This document shows positions 51,356 to 60,796 of a stretch of 64,000 nucleotides of DNA, one piece after another. The position numbers were made by a program, and so were the translations under genes. Under the pieces are notes generated by a model. That model worked only from the letters and a program-made list of their open reading frames with translations. It was not told where the DNA came from and ran no database searches. Every line of letters starts with the position of its first letter. Within the stretch, counting starts at the first letter, position 1. The DNA is from Aurantibrevibacter litoralis (GTDB lineage Bacteria; Bacteroidota; Bacteroidia; Flavobacteriales; Flavobacteriaceae), in assembly GCF_034651555.1 (NCBI RefSeq), contig NZ_JAYEEQ010000019.1, forward strand, positions 7,659 through 71,658, given 5' to 3'.

Positions 51356-51997
51356 ATGAAAAAAATTATTACAACTGCAATAGCTTGCTTGGCTTTGATG
51401 GCTTTTAGCAAAACCACACTACAATCGCAAAAGGCAACTTCTACCGCCACTTTAATGCATACCTCACAGGTGATGGATACCTCAGGCGCCAAAAAATTCT
51501 GGGATACACTGAAACGCCATTGCGGCAAAGCCTATGAAGGAAATCTAAACAGTGGCGCTGTCGGAGATGATTTTAAGGGTAAACAATTGGTAATACACCT
51601 TCTTTCATGTAACGACGATGAAATCCTAATTCCGTTTAATGTGGGAGATAACCGTAGCAGAACGTGGATTTTAATATACAAAGATGGCCGAATTCAACTA
51701 AAACACGATCATCGCCATGAAGATGGCACATCAGACAAGGTAACGATGTACGGAGGCACTACCAGTAATAGTGGGCTGCCCGGATTGGCTGTGTTTCCCG
51801 CAGACGAGGAAACCGTAGGCGTTATCCCGGCTGCAGCAACCAACGTCTGGTGGATTACCGTAAATGATACGGCCTACACCTATAATTTAAGACGAATAGG
51901 TACCGACCGTTTATTTTCAGTTTCCTTTGATCTTACCAAGGAAATTGAAACGCCCAAAGCTTCTTGGGGTTGGGAAAATTATCCTAGCTCTAGGTAG
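51356..51997 (+). CDS. secreted protein of unknown function
   Basis: 213 residues with a signal peptide (ITTAIACLALMAFSKT). Mature-part features: AKKFWDTLKRHCGKAYEG, KQLVIHLLSCNDDEILIPFNVGDN, a His-rich LKHDHRHEDGTSDKV and VWWITVNDTAYTYNLRRIG. No named domain is recognised. A TATATTTA box lies upstream. The 195 bases to the next gene show no feature. Confidence 0.6.
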   Translation: MKKIITTAIACLALMAFSKTTLQSQKATSTATLMHTSQVMDTSGAKKFWDTLKRHCGKAYEGNLNSGAVGDDFKGKQLVIHLLSCNDDEILIPFNVGDNRSRTWILIYKDGRIQLKHDHRHEDGTSDKVTMYGGTTSNSGLPGLAVFPADEETVGVIPAAATNVWWITVNDTAYTYNLRRIGTDRLFSVSFDLTKEIETPKASWGWENYPSSR

Positions 51998-52192
51998 CGC
52001 CCTCGGCAATTTTAGGTAGAAGTATATTCAACGTGTTACGGTTTTGTAAAGATGGATGAAAAATCGTAACTTTGTTAAAGTTCCCTAAATATAACATCTC
52101 TAAAGCGACTAAAATCTCTTCGTAAATTGAAGTGTTTTTTCGCTTTTTAGAATAAATTATTTAACGACAGTTTTTTCTGTTATTATTGATTT

Positions 52193-55100
52193 ATGAAAGT
52201 ATTGGGACAAATCGCGAAACGTATTATTTTCCATAATAAATGGGCTTATTGCTTCGCTGTAACCTGTTTGGCAAACTTCGTATTTGCCCAAAACCACACC
52301 ACCTTTAGGCAATTATCTATCAATCAAGGGCTTTCCCAAAATAGTGTTATTTCTATTGCTCAAGATAGTACAGGCTATTTATGGATGGCTACCCAAGATG
52401 GCCTAAACAAGTACGACGGGCGTACTTTTAAGGTGTACGATTTTCAGTTTGAAGATATTACCAATTATGAATATAGCCATCTTGGCAAAGTGTATGTAGA
52501 TCGGGTTGGTACAATTTGGATTATTCCAATTTCTAGAATTCCCCATTACTATGATCCTACATTGGATGTGTTCCTACCCCTATCTGCAATTAACGACGTA
52601 AGTGCCATATACCAAGACAGTCAGCACAATTTTTGGTTTGGCACCTACCATTCCGGTCTGTACCGCATGCGCAAAGAGGATTCCCATGCATCGCAACTGG
52701 CAACTTCAGAAAAGATCAATACCGTGTATAGCATTACGGAAGATGCCAAGGGCCGTATTTGGATTTCAGGAGAAGACAGCATCATGGAATACAACACCCA
52801 AACCGAAAAATTTGTACCCCATACACCAAAAACCGACATAAAAACCTTGTTTAGTGCTATAGCCATAGATGGCGCCAACCAGGTATGGGTAGGAAGCTAT
52901 GGCAACGGTTTATGGAAAAAACAAAATGATGAGGATGGTTTTGAAAAAGTGATGCTTACAGAACAAAGTGGCAAACCCTTTCCGGAGGATTTGTATGTGT
53001 TGTCATTAGTAAAAGATAGCCAACAGAATTTATGGATTGGCACTTATGGCAGTGGCCTGTATAAGTTTGACCTGGAATATGGTACCTTAGAAAATTTTTC
53101 TGTAGCCAAGCACAATCCCCGTACCATTCATTATGACGATATACTCAGTATATATGAAGATTATACCGGAACGCTATGGTTTGGAACCGATGGCGCCGGA
53201 GTAAGTTATCATGATGCATTTTTAGACAAATTCAATTATTTTACTAATTATTTTACCCCGGAAAATGTAAATATTGATGTAGTACGAGCCATTACCATAG
53301 ACCATAGTGAAAATATTTGGATTGGTACCAGTGGAAAGGGACTTAGTTGTTATGATGCGCAAACAAAATCATGGAAAACGTATTTCGCCGATGAAGGAGA
53401 TTCCGGACTTAGTGACGATCGTATTATGAGCCTTTTTACCGATGCGTCCGGTGACATTTGGATAGGCACTCAGGATGGAGGTCTCAATATTTTATCCAAA
53501 GACCGCAAAATAACAAAGTACCTAAACCACCCCACCGCAGCCTTTCCCGGCGTAACCATTTGGCGCATCCATAAGGATCCTAACAATCAAATTTGGTTGG
53601 GAACCCGGAAAAGCGGAATCTTTCTTTTTGATAAGAAAAAGGGGGTAATGGCTGCCTTTTCGGCCAAACTAGGGAATTTCCCAAGCAATAATATACGAAC
53701 CATTATCGATGGGGATAATGACACCCTTTGGATTGGTACCGATGATCATGGGGTATTTCGTTTTAATACAAAGACCTACGCCTATAAGCCACTGGAAATT
53801 TCGGAAGATGCACTGAAACGCCTGAGTCAATTTCAGGTGAAAGCACTCACATACGACCAAAACAAGGTGCTTTGGATTGGTACCGGAGGCGACGGTCTAA
53901 AGGCGTACAACACCCAAACAAAGGACTTCTATAGGTATACTACCGAAAACGGACTTGCAAACAACGTGATCTATGCGGTAATGCAAGACAATATGAACAA
54001 TCTTTGGCTTAGCTCTAACAAAGGCATCATAAAATTTAGACCCAATGCAGATCTTTCCCCTAATCCGGAGGTTACCAACTATACCAACTATGATGGTTTA
54101 TCCAATGAATTTAATACCGGCGCCTATTTTAAGGCCGTAAATGGCGATTTGTATTTTGGAGCCTTAGATGGTATTTATTGGTTTGATCCTTCTCAAATGA
54201 AAGAAAGCCATATCATTCCGAAAACCGTCATTACGAGTTTTGAGATTTTTAACGAGCCCCAACCTTTGCAAAACGGAAGGCTTCTAAACGCCAACCAAAA
54301 CACCCTTACCTTTGGTTTTAGCAGCATGCAATTTTCTTTACCGGAGAAAAATAAATACCAATTCATCTTAGAAGGCTATGAGACCGACTGGCTGGAAGTC
54401 GATAATAGGGCTGTAGCACGCTATACCAATCTTCCTTTTGGAGACTATGTTTTTAAAGTAAAATCGAGCAATTACGACGGCACATGGAATGAAACGCCTG
54501 CAGTTTTTAGCTTTACTATTAAAAAACCTTGGTATTTAAGTGCCTCTGCCTTGGCGTTGTATGTGCTTTTGTTTGGATTGCTTGGATATGCCACGTATTT
54601 CTACTTTAAATCTCGCTGGAAAATGCAAACTGAGTTAAAAATAGAATCGGATCGCTCGGGCCGCTTAAAACAGCTCAACGATTACAAGACCAAGCTATAC
54701 ATCAATCTTTCGCATGAATTTAGAACACCTTTAACCCTTATTTCTGCTCCTGTTAAAAAATTACTCGGTCATAAAAACATACCGGAGGATGCTCGTGCAG
54801 ATTTAAGCCTGGTAGCCCGGAATTCAGATCGACTTATGAGCTTGGTAGATCAGCTTTTAGAACTTTCAAAAGTGGAGTCGGGCTTTGTAAAGTTACGGGT
54901 AACATATGCCAATCTGGAGCTTTTTTTAAATGCACAACTGGCTTCGTTCATTCCGTTGGCCATAGAAAAAAAAATAACGCTTACCCCAATCCTTACCCAA
55001 ATTCAGTATGGCTGGTATGACAGTGATGTGGTAGAAAAAATTCTAAGCAATCTGCTTGGCAATGCTATTAAGTACACCCCAAAACAGGGCACTATTCGTT

Positions 55101-56203
55101 TTGAGGCACAGCAACAACAAGATGTACTCGAAATTACTATTGAAAATGAGCTAAGCGAGATAAAAGAGCCGAATATTGATAAATTATTTGAACGTTTCTA
55201 CCAGTCCGATACCCAAAATGAAGGTTTCGGGATTGGACTTTCTCTCATAAAAGAACTGGTAGCCCTGCACCGCGGTACTATATCGGCCTCCTATGTGAAT
55301 GAAAACCGTATTCGGTTTCAGGTACGCCTACCCATAGCCAAGACTTGTTTTTTAGAAACGGAGTTAATCCCGCTACCTACAGAAATATCCCCTAGTGAAA
55401 AACTATCCGATTATGACACTAGAGTGAGCCTCGCAAACAAAGCTGCCAAAATGATCTTATTGGTAGAGGACAATCCGGAATTAAGAGCCTTTACGAAAAC
55501 GCTTTTTGAGAACGATTATAAGGTGATTGAAGCAGAAAATGGAACAACAGGAATAAAAAAAGCCATTCAATATATTCCGGACCTCATTATTTCAGATATT
55601 ATCATGCCCGAAACTGATGGCATTATATTGTGCCAAACCTTAAAGAACGACGAGCGCACATCGCACATACCCATCATATTGCTTACGGCCAAATCAGGTG
55701 AAGAAAGCGAACTCATAGGACTGCAAACCGGCGCAGACGATTATATCCTAAAGCCCTACAATCCCAATAAAATTAAACTTCGTGTTCAGAAATTAATAGA
55801 ATCCAGAATTAATTTAAGAAACCGCTATCAACAAAATGCTATTTTAAAACCTCATGAAATTTTCATTACTTCCACCGACGAAAAATTCTTTACCAAACTG
55901 CAACAGGTTATAGCGGACAACTTGGCCAATCCTGACTTTAATGCGGCGGCCTTCAGTAAGGCTATTGGAATGAGCAGAATGCAGTTACATCGCAAGCTAA
56001 TGGCACTTACGGGCCTCAGTGCCACTGCCTTTATTACAACGCAACGACTAAAATCAGCCATACCCCTACTACAAAAAAACACAATTACCGTGGCCGAAGT
56101 GGCCTATGCCTGCGGATTTAGTTCGCCATCGTACTTCATTAAATGCTTTAAAGAAACCTACGGAAAAACCCCATCGAAATTTATGATGCGTACTTCACTC
56201 TAG
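52193..56203 (+). CDS. hybrid two-component system regulator (propeller sensor, kinase, receiver, AraC)
   Basis: 1336 residues. A signal peptide or anchor is followed by two periplasmic propellers with many LWIGT/IWIGT blades (about 40-690) and a Y_Y_Y domain (about 715-785). A span at about 790-812 leads to the kinase (LSHEFRTP, H841; N-box NLLGNAIKYTP; G2 GFGIGLSLIK). The receiver has D1135 in SDIIMPETDG, and the AraC domain ends FSSPSYFIKCFKETYGKTP. Such fusions sense ligands outside and drive transcription inside, usually of polysaccharide loci, none of which is seen here. The usual kinase G1 box DxGxG is not visible (EITIENELSEI instead). Confidence 0.93.
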   Translation: MKVLGQIAKRIIFHNKWAYCFAVTCLANFVFAQNHTTFRQLSINQGLSQNSVISIAQDSTGYLWMATQDGLNKYDGRTFKVYDFQFEDITNYEYSHLGKVYVDRVGTIWIIPISRIPHYYDPTLDVFLPLSAINDVSAIYQDSQHNFWFGTYHSGLYRMRKEDSHASQLATSEKINTVYSITEDAKGRIWISGEDSIMEYNTQTEKFVPHTPKTDIKTLFSAIAIDGANQVWVGSYGNGLWKKQNDEDGFEKVMLTEQSGKPFPEDLYVLSLVKDSQQNLWIGTYGSGLYKFDLEYGTLENFSVAKHNPRTIHYDDILSIYEDYTGTLWFGTDGAGVSYHDAFLDKFNYFTNYFTPENVNIDVVRAITIDHSENIWIGTSGKGLSCYDAQTKSWKTYFADEGDSGLSDDRIMSLFTDASGDIWIGTQDGGLNILSKDRKITKYLNHPTAAFPGVTIWRIHKDPNNQIWLGTRKSGIFLFDKKKGVMAAFSAKLGNFPSNNIRTIIDGDNDTLWIGTDDHGVFRFNTKTYAYKPLEISEDALKRLSQFQVKALTYDQNKVLWIGTGGDGLKAYNTQTKDFYRYTTENGLANNVIYAVMQDNMNNLWLSSNKGIIKFRPNADLSPNPEVTNYTNYDGLSNEFNTGAYFKAVNGDLYFGALDGIYWFDPSQMKESHIIPKTVITSFEIFNEPQPLQNGRLLNANQNTLTFGFSSMQFSLPEKNKYQFILEGYETDWLEVDNRAVARYTNLPFGDYVFKVKSSNYDGTWNETPAVFSFTIKKPWYLSASALALYVLLFGLLGYATYFYFKSRWKMQTELKIESDRSGRLKQLNDYKTKLYINLSHEFRTPLTLISAPVKKLLGHKNIPEDARADLSLVARNSDRLMSLVDQLLELSKVESGFVKLRVTYANLELFLNAQLASFIPLAIEKKITLTPILTQIQYGWYDSDVVEKILSNLLGNAIKYTPKQGTIRFEAQQQQDVLEITIENELSEIKEPNIDKLFERFYQSDTQNEGFGIGLSLIKELVALHRGTISASYVNENRIRFQVRLPIAKTCFLETELIPLPTEISPSEKLSDYDTRVSLANKAAKMILLVEDNPELRAFTKTLFENDYKVIEAENGTTGIKKAIQYIPDLIISDIIMPETDGIILCQTLKNDERTSHIPIILLTAKSGEESELIGLQTGADDYILKPYNPNKIKLRVQKLIESRINLRNRYQQNAILKPHEIFITSTDEKFFTKLQQVIADNLANPDFNAAAFSKAIGMSRMQLHRKLMALTGLSATAFITTQRLKSAIPLLQKNTITVAEVAYACGFSSPSYFIKCFKETYGKTPSKFMMRTSL

Positions 56204-56218
56204 GCATTTTACTACTAC

Positions 56219-56304
56219 TGTTACATAATTTGCATCATTTGTTACATCTGTTTCATTGCCTGGGTAACGCTGTTACAGCACAGCTATACATTGTTACATC
56301 TGTT
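56219..56304 (+). promoter_or_regulatory. array of four phased TGTTACA operator sites
   Basis: TGTTACA starts at 56219, 56240, 56271 and 56292, with spacings of 21, 31 and 21 bases, that is two, three and two helical turns. Sites 2 and 4 share a longer TGTTACATCTGTT. The array follows the regulator gene and ends about 25 bases before a one-mismatch -7 box (CACATTTG, 56329-56336) for the DUF4412 gene. Confidence 0.65.
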
Positions 56305-56400
56305 ATGCCCTTTGTTTTTCATTATAACCACATTTGTATGGACATAACAACAGAATTATCAAAAAGAAAAACAGTATAGAACCCTGCTAAATACAAACAC

Positions 56401-57222
56401 ATGAAAACAAAAATGATCATTGTAAGTGCCCTATTCTTTTCTATGGTATTCATGGAGACTTCTGAAGCCCAATTTCTTAAAAAACTAAAGAATAGAGTAG
56501 AACAAACGGTAGAGGAAACCGTAATCAACAAAACGGCCAATAAAGCCGCAGAAAAGGCAAGCCGATCTATGGATAAAGTTTTCGATGCCAATTTGGGAAG
56601 TGGCAAACAAGGAAAACGAGTAGTCCCTGAAAACATCCCGGGATCCTTTGATTTTGAATATCAGTACCGGCTCACCATGACTACCGATAAAGGCGCTATG
56701 GATCTCGATTATTTTTTAACTCCGGGGGCATCTTATTTGGGGTCAAAAATAAATGCCGGGATGGAAATGTTTATGGTCATGGACGGAGATGAGAACATTA
56801 CCTATATGTTTATGGACTCTGGCGGTAACAAAATGGCCACCGCTACCCAAGTAGATCTCAGCGATATCGAAGAGGACGATGAATTTGACACAAGTGGTTT
56901 TACCATCACAGATCTACCCAACAAAACCTATTTAGGGTATGATTGTATAGGCAAACAAATGGAAAACGCCGATTATGTGTTTACCCTATATTTCACAAAT
57001 GATGCTCTTATAAGTTTTAATGATGTATTCAAAACCGATTCAGATCGGGTTCCCCCGGCACTCAGAAGTCAACTAAAGGATTACGAAGGTGCTTTAATGA
57101 TGTATATGGATATGAAGGACAAGAAAAATAAAGGCAAGAAAAACACCTCAGGCACTATGGAATGTACCTTGCTGGAACCCGTGAATTTCAGCTTCAATAC
57201 CTCGGGATACACCTTTATGTGA
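56401..57222 (+). CDS. DUF4412 secreted protein
   Basis: 273 residues with a signal peptide (IVSALFFSMVFMETSEAQ). A helical AEKASRSMDKVFDANLGSG segment is followed by a beta-rich DUF4412-like domain (YQYRLTMTTDKGAMDLDYFL, KTYLGYDCIGKQMENADYVFTLYF). The fold binds an unknown ligand. It is the first gene downstream of the phased operator array, so it is the best candidate target of the hybrid regulator. Confidence 0.75.
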   Translation: MKTKMIIVSALFFSMVFMETSEAQFLKKLKNRVEQTVEETVINKTANKAAEKASRSMDKVFDANLGSGKQGKRVVPENIPGSFDFEYQYRLTMTTDKGAMDLDYFLTPGASYLGSKINAGMEMFMVMDGDENITYMFMDSGGNKMATATQVDLSDIEEDDEFDTSGFTITDLPNKTYLGYDCIGKQMENADYVFTLYFTNDALISFNDVFKTDSDRVPPALRSQLKDYEGALMMYMDMKDKKNKGKKNTSGTMECTLLEPVNFSFNTSGYTFM

Positions 57223-57250
57223 AAAAACTTTTGCTAAAAAAAGGCGAATC

Positions 57251-57475
57251 ATGCGATCCTTACTCAAATCCTTTTTGCTCCTATTGCTTTATATCTTGTT
57301 TGCCTTGGGTGCCAAAGAGAAAGCCATGGAAGCGGAAAGCAGTGTTGACCACCGTGGTGCGACATCCACTTTTACACACATCGTTTCAGGAAAAATTGAA
57401 AACGGCTGGGATACTAAAATGCGAAATACAGCAACACATCTAAGGGACACATTGATGCTCAATGTAAAAAAATAA
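57251..57475 (+). CDS. possible small secreted protein
   Basis: 74 residues, 28 bases after the DUF4412 gene. The N-terminus LLKSFLLLLLYILFALGA is a convincing signal peptide or membrane segment; the rest is polar with no motif. It overlaps another open frame, so coding status is uncertain. Confidence 0.4.
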   Translation: MRSLLKSFLLLLLYILFALGAKEKAMEAESSVDHRGATSTFTHIVSGKIENGWDTKMRNTATHLRDTLMLNVKK

Positions 57476-57561
57476 AGGGCTGCGCCGTATATGTTACCAT
57501 ATACCAACCGCCTTGTTCTTAAATCACAAAATATAAACCATAACTTAAATTGATATCACTT

Positions 57562-58317
57562 ATGAAAACTTCAACTTCTTTTAAACCGTTTGTACTCGCA
57601 TTTCTTTTATCGTCCCTTTACGCCAATAGCCAGTTATATGTGGGAGGATCTATTAACAACTGGAACAAGGATGAGGCCCTTTTAGTTTCCCAAGATTTTA
57701 TGACCGGGGAAATGGAGACATGGGGCAAAGTTGATGCTAATGGAGAAGCGCAACTGGAACTGGCATATGATTTTATGACCCTGTTACAGGAAAAGGCCGA
57801 AGAAGCAAAAAAAGATGCCCCTGAAGGGTGGAGTCTAAAATTTAAAACCGTGGCCGATACCTTTGGAAGTGATAGCAGTTCCTTTCCTGGAGAATTTACG
57901 TTTGAAAATGGGGATGCCGTGGTGGCAGGAGTGCCCGACTTAATCGTGGGCAACGAAGAAAAGAAAGAGAAATACGGCGTGCTATATTTGGCCAACAGCC
58001 CCGAAATGGCAAAATGGCTGTATAACTATCAAATGGGGAGTGGCACCCAGGGTTATTACATTCGCTACTATTTCGTAGAAAAGGATGCCACAGCAAAAGG
58101 ACAAGTTAGCATTCCTACGGTTTCCCATAGTGGCGAAGAATATGACAATATCACAGAGGTAGACTTACAATTGGAGGAGGGATGGAACATGATTAAATAT
58201 GAAATAGCCGAGGTTTTTACGTCATCGGACGGCACCGTTTACCCTTCCAAAACGGTACTTACACGTGAAAGATTTTTACCCGAAGGGCTACAATGGCTTG
58301 TGCTGGATGACAATTAA
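57562..58317 (+). CDS. secreted protein of unknown function
   Basis: 251 residues from ATG 57562, where the signal peptide MKTSTSFKPFVLAFLLSS begins. The mature protein is acidic and beta-rich (YVGGSINNWNKDEALLV, DVDLQLEEGWNMIKYEIAEVF). It has no cysteine and no recognised domain. It probably follows the DUF4412 gene in the same region of secreted products; the 159 bases after it show no feature. Confidence 0.65.
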   Translation: MKTSTSFKPFVLAFLLSSLYANSQLYVGGSINNWNKDEALLVSQDFMTGEMETWGKVDANGEAQLELAYDFMTLLQEKAEEAKKDAPEGWSLKFKTVADTFGSDSSSFPGEFTFENGDAVVAGVPDLIVGNEEKKEKYGVLYLANSPEMAKWLYNYQMGSGTQGYYIRYYFVEKDATAKGQVSIPTVSHSGEEYDNITEVDLQLEEGWNMIKYEIAEVFTSSDGTVYPSKTVLTRERFLPEGLQWLVLDDN

Positions 58318-58476
58318 TTTTTCCGCTCTTTTAGGGAAACGTCCAGCTTCGCAATAAAGCTTGTACCCTAAATGGACGGAAATGCAGAAGAACTAAATTT
58401 TACGTGATATCCCCTGAGCTTTTTAATACAAACTGGATTTTATCATCATACATTAATTCTAAGAGAAATACCCGCC

Positions 58477-58815
58477 ATGGAAACACAAACACAAATGCAG
58501 AACACAACCGACAAAAATATGGCTATTATCGCCTACATTACCGTAGTAGGGCTCATCATTGCCTTTATATCAAATAAAGACAAAAAAGACGCTTTCACCA
58601 GCTTCCATATTAAGCAATCTCTAGGGCTGGCACTTACGGGACTGGCGTTGGGCATTATAAGCTTAATTCCCATTCTGGGATGGATTATATGGATTATTGG
58701 GGTTTTTGTAGTGCTCTATATGTGGGTTATGGGACTCATGAATGCCATTAACGGTAAAGAAAAAACAGTGCCTTTTCTTGGGGATAAGTATGGTGAATGG
58801 TTCAAAAACATGTAA
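58477..58815 (+). CDS. DUF4870/Tic20-like small membrane protein
   Basis: 112 residues with three membrane spans (IIAYITVVGLIIAFI; LGLALTGLALGIISLIPIL; WIIWIIGVFVVLYMWVMGLM) and the conserved SFHIKQSLGLAL motif between the first two. The motif and topology are those of the DUF4870/Tic20-like family, whose function in bacteria is unknown. Confidence 0.75.
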   Translation: METQTQMQNTTDKNMAIIAYITVVGLIIAFISNKDKKDAFTSFHIKQSLGLALTGLALGIISLIPILGWIIWIIGVFVVLYMWVMGLMNAINGKEKTVPFLGDKYGEWFKNM

Positions 58816-58924
58816 CGCCGAACCCTAAAGGAGAAAAAATTCAAACTTTATTCCCGTTAGGACACCTCAAAAATGGAAAGGATATAAACGAATCACAATC
58901 ATTAACCCGTAACTCTTAACCACC

Positions 58925-59305
58925 ATGAAAACAGTTCTTTTAATCGTTTTTCTATGCACCGGCACAGGGTTGCATGCACAAACCGAACAACTATTTAGAA
59001 ATAACGATCCCAATTCGTTAACCCCAAAATTTATCGTAACAAGGACAAAAACAACAGTTTATGCAAAACCCAATGTAAAGTTTGTCTGGAACCAAGTGCC
59101 CCTTAATTATGACAATTCGGATGGACGATCTCGATATAAAATGACAGTCACCAAATCGGATAATGTAGCCAATCGCACGTTTGATATCCGGTATACCCAT
59201 TATAGAATAACAGGAGCCACCACCGGGTACATAAAAACAACCATAAATTTTAAAGACAGTAGACCTACAAAAGTGTTTGAAGATCATTTTAAAAAGACGA
59301 ATTAG
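58925..59305 (+). CDS. small secreted protein of unknown function
   Basis: 126 residues with a signal peptide ending LHAQT. The mature part is basic and strand-rich (KFIVTRTKTTVYAKPNVKF, RYTHYRITGATTGYIKTTI) with no cysteine and no known domain. It stands between the DUF4870-like gene and a 249-bp gap that holds one long inverted repeat. Confidence 0.6.
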   Translation: MKTVLLIVFLCTGTGLHAQTEQLFRNNDPNSLTPKFIVTRTKTTVYAKPNVKFVWNQVPLNYDNSDGRSRYKMTVTKSDNVANRTFDIRYTHYRITGATTGYIKTTINFKDSRPTKVFEDHFKKTN

Positions 59306-59336
59306 ACGCCTTAAAGGGTATATCTAAACACTATAA

Positions 59337-59377
59337 ACAGGTGTAAAAAGGAATCTGCCCAAATAACCTACACCTGT
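59337..59377 (+). repeat. inverted repeat in the gap after the 126-residue gene
   Basis: ACAGGTGTA (59337-59345) and TACACCTGT (59369-59377) pair perfectly with a 23-base loop. No T run follows, so it is not a standard terminator. Confidence 0.45.
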
Positions 59378-59554
59378 AATTCAACGAAACGACATTGGGC
59401 CGTAGTCTTTTTACAGATGCTTAAAATTATGCTGTCTCGCGGGGAGAATATAGGAACGCCAAGGCCATTGCCTTCGTGAAAAAAGTATCAACCCCAACCA
59501 TTTTTACTAAAAACGCTAATACATACAAAACACTACTAATTTAATTGTATTCTT

Positions 59555-60151
59555 ATGAAACGCTCTTTTGTAAAGCTATTTATTTTCCTTCTTATAACAA
59601 TGATTTCTTGTAGAGAAACCGCCGAAAAACATACAAAATCCGTAGAAGAGAAAGTTGAGAAATTCGAAAAATCGGCCAAAAAGGAGGGCACTTGGCTTCA
59701 GGAGTTAATAGCCACAGAAGCCCATACTGAAGAAGTTCTCCTTTCAAAGTTGCCAAAACAATTGGCAGGAGTTCCATTTAGAAGTTCATCTTCGCCTGCG
59801 CCGCAAACAGTTGCCGGGGCTTACAGTTTGGATGCCAATCCCAGTCACGAAACTGAAAACATAAACCTTACCATTATAGACGGTGCTGGAAATTATGGCT
59901 TTGGCCACCTCAATGCCATTCATAAAATGATTTCTATGGAGATCAATAACCAAGAAGCAAACGGTTGGGCAAAAACTCAAGACCATAAAGGAAATAGAAT
60001 TTTACTCAAAGAATCCTTGGACAAAGGCATCCAATTTTCTGAACTAGAGTACATCAAAGACAACCGCTATCACATCACCTTGAGCGGAAGGCGATACGAT
60101 AGTAAAAAACTGCTTCAGGCAAAAGACGAGTTAGAGAAAGCAAAATTTTAA
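59555..60151 (+). CDS. lipoprotein, first of a paralogous pair
   Basis: 198 residues with a lipoprotein signal (LFIFLLITMISC). A helical KSVEEKVEKFEKSAKKEG segment precedes a beta-rich domain with LTIIDGAGNYGF and a closing YHITLSGRRYDSKKLLQAKDEL. The next gene, 2 bases on, encodes a protein with the same plan, so both belong to one family that I cannot name. Both are upstream of the large VWA gene and likely co-transcribed with it. Confidence 0.65.
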   Translation: MKRSFVKLFIFLLITMISCRETAEKHTKSVEEKVEKFEKSAKKEGTWLQELIATEAHTEEVLLSKLPKQLAGVPFRSSSSPAPQTVAGAYSLDANPSHETENINLTIIDGAGNYGFGHLNAIHKMISMEINNQEANGWAKTQDHKGNRILLKESLDKGIQFSELEYIKDNRYHITLSGRRYDSKKLLQAKDELEKAKF

Positions 60152-60153
60152 CA

Positions 60154-60777
60154 ATGAACACCTCAATAATTCATAAAATAAAATATCTCCTTGTTAGTAC
60201 ACTGCTGCTCATCTGTTTCAATGCTTGCAAGTCTGAATCCAAACAACCTAATGTTCCGGAGATCAACAATACCATAGAAAAAGCGCTTACAAAACCAAGC
60301 GCTCGAAAACCTGTTTCAGAAAAAATACCACTCAACAGGCAAGAGTTGGAAGATACCTTTCCTTTCAGAATAGGCGATTTAGACAGAGATTTTATAAACG
60401 TCTCAGAAGATATGGCCACTTCTGAAGGTGCTTTTGGAAACGGAAAAGTTCATTTAAAAATTGCCGATGCTGCCGGGCCTTTAGGTTCTTCAATCATCAC
60501 AATGTTTGATGTCACCTATGATTTAGATGAAGACTTTCCGCCCACAACCCGGGTTGAAAAAAAATTGCGAAATGGCATAAAAACAGTCAATCGATATGAA
60601 ACAAACAACCAAGATGCCAGCATCGAATTTATTTATATCGATAGATTTCATATGCTTCTCAGTGCCAAAAAAATGACCCCTGATGAACTATGGAATCTTT
60701 TTGAATTTGACAACTACATATCTTCACTACAAGTGCTGGATGACTTTGATAACAAAAACATCGATAGAAATCATTAA
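60154..60777 (+). CDS. lipoprotein, second of the paralogous pair
   Basis: 207 residues with a lipoprotein signal (LLVSTLLLICFNAC). The domain LKIADAAGPLGSS... IEFIYIDRFHMLLSAKKMTPDELWN parallels the neighbour's LTIIDGAG... and RYHITLSGRRYDSKKLLQ. It is 19 bases before the VWA protein gene. Role unknown; partnership with the VWA protein in the envelope is plausible. Confidence 0.65.
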   Translation: MNTSIIHKIKYLLVSTLLLICFNACKSESKQPNVPEINNTIEKALTKPSARKPVSEKIPLNRQELEDTFPFRIGDLDRDFINVSEDMATSEGAFGNGKVHLKIADAAGPLGSSIITMFDVTYDLDEDFPPTTRVEKKLRNGIKTVNRYETNNQDASIEFIYIDRFHMLLSAKKMTPDELWNLFEFDNYISSLQVLDDFDNKNIDRNH

Positions 60778-60796
60778 TTATTAAATAACTCAATCA

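Noticed and set aside
56219..56304. CRISPR-like array
   Set aside because: The repeated unit is only 7-13 bases, spacings are helical multiples (21, 31, 21) and no cas gene is near; an operator array fits better.
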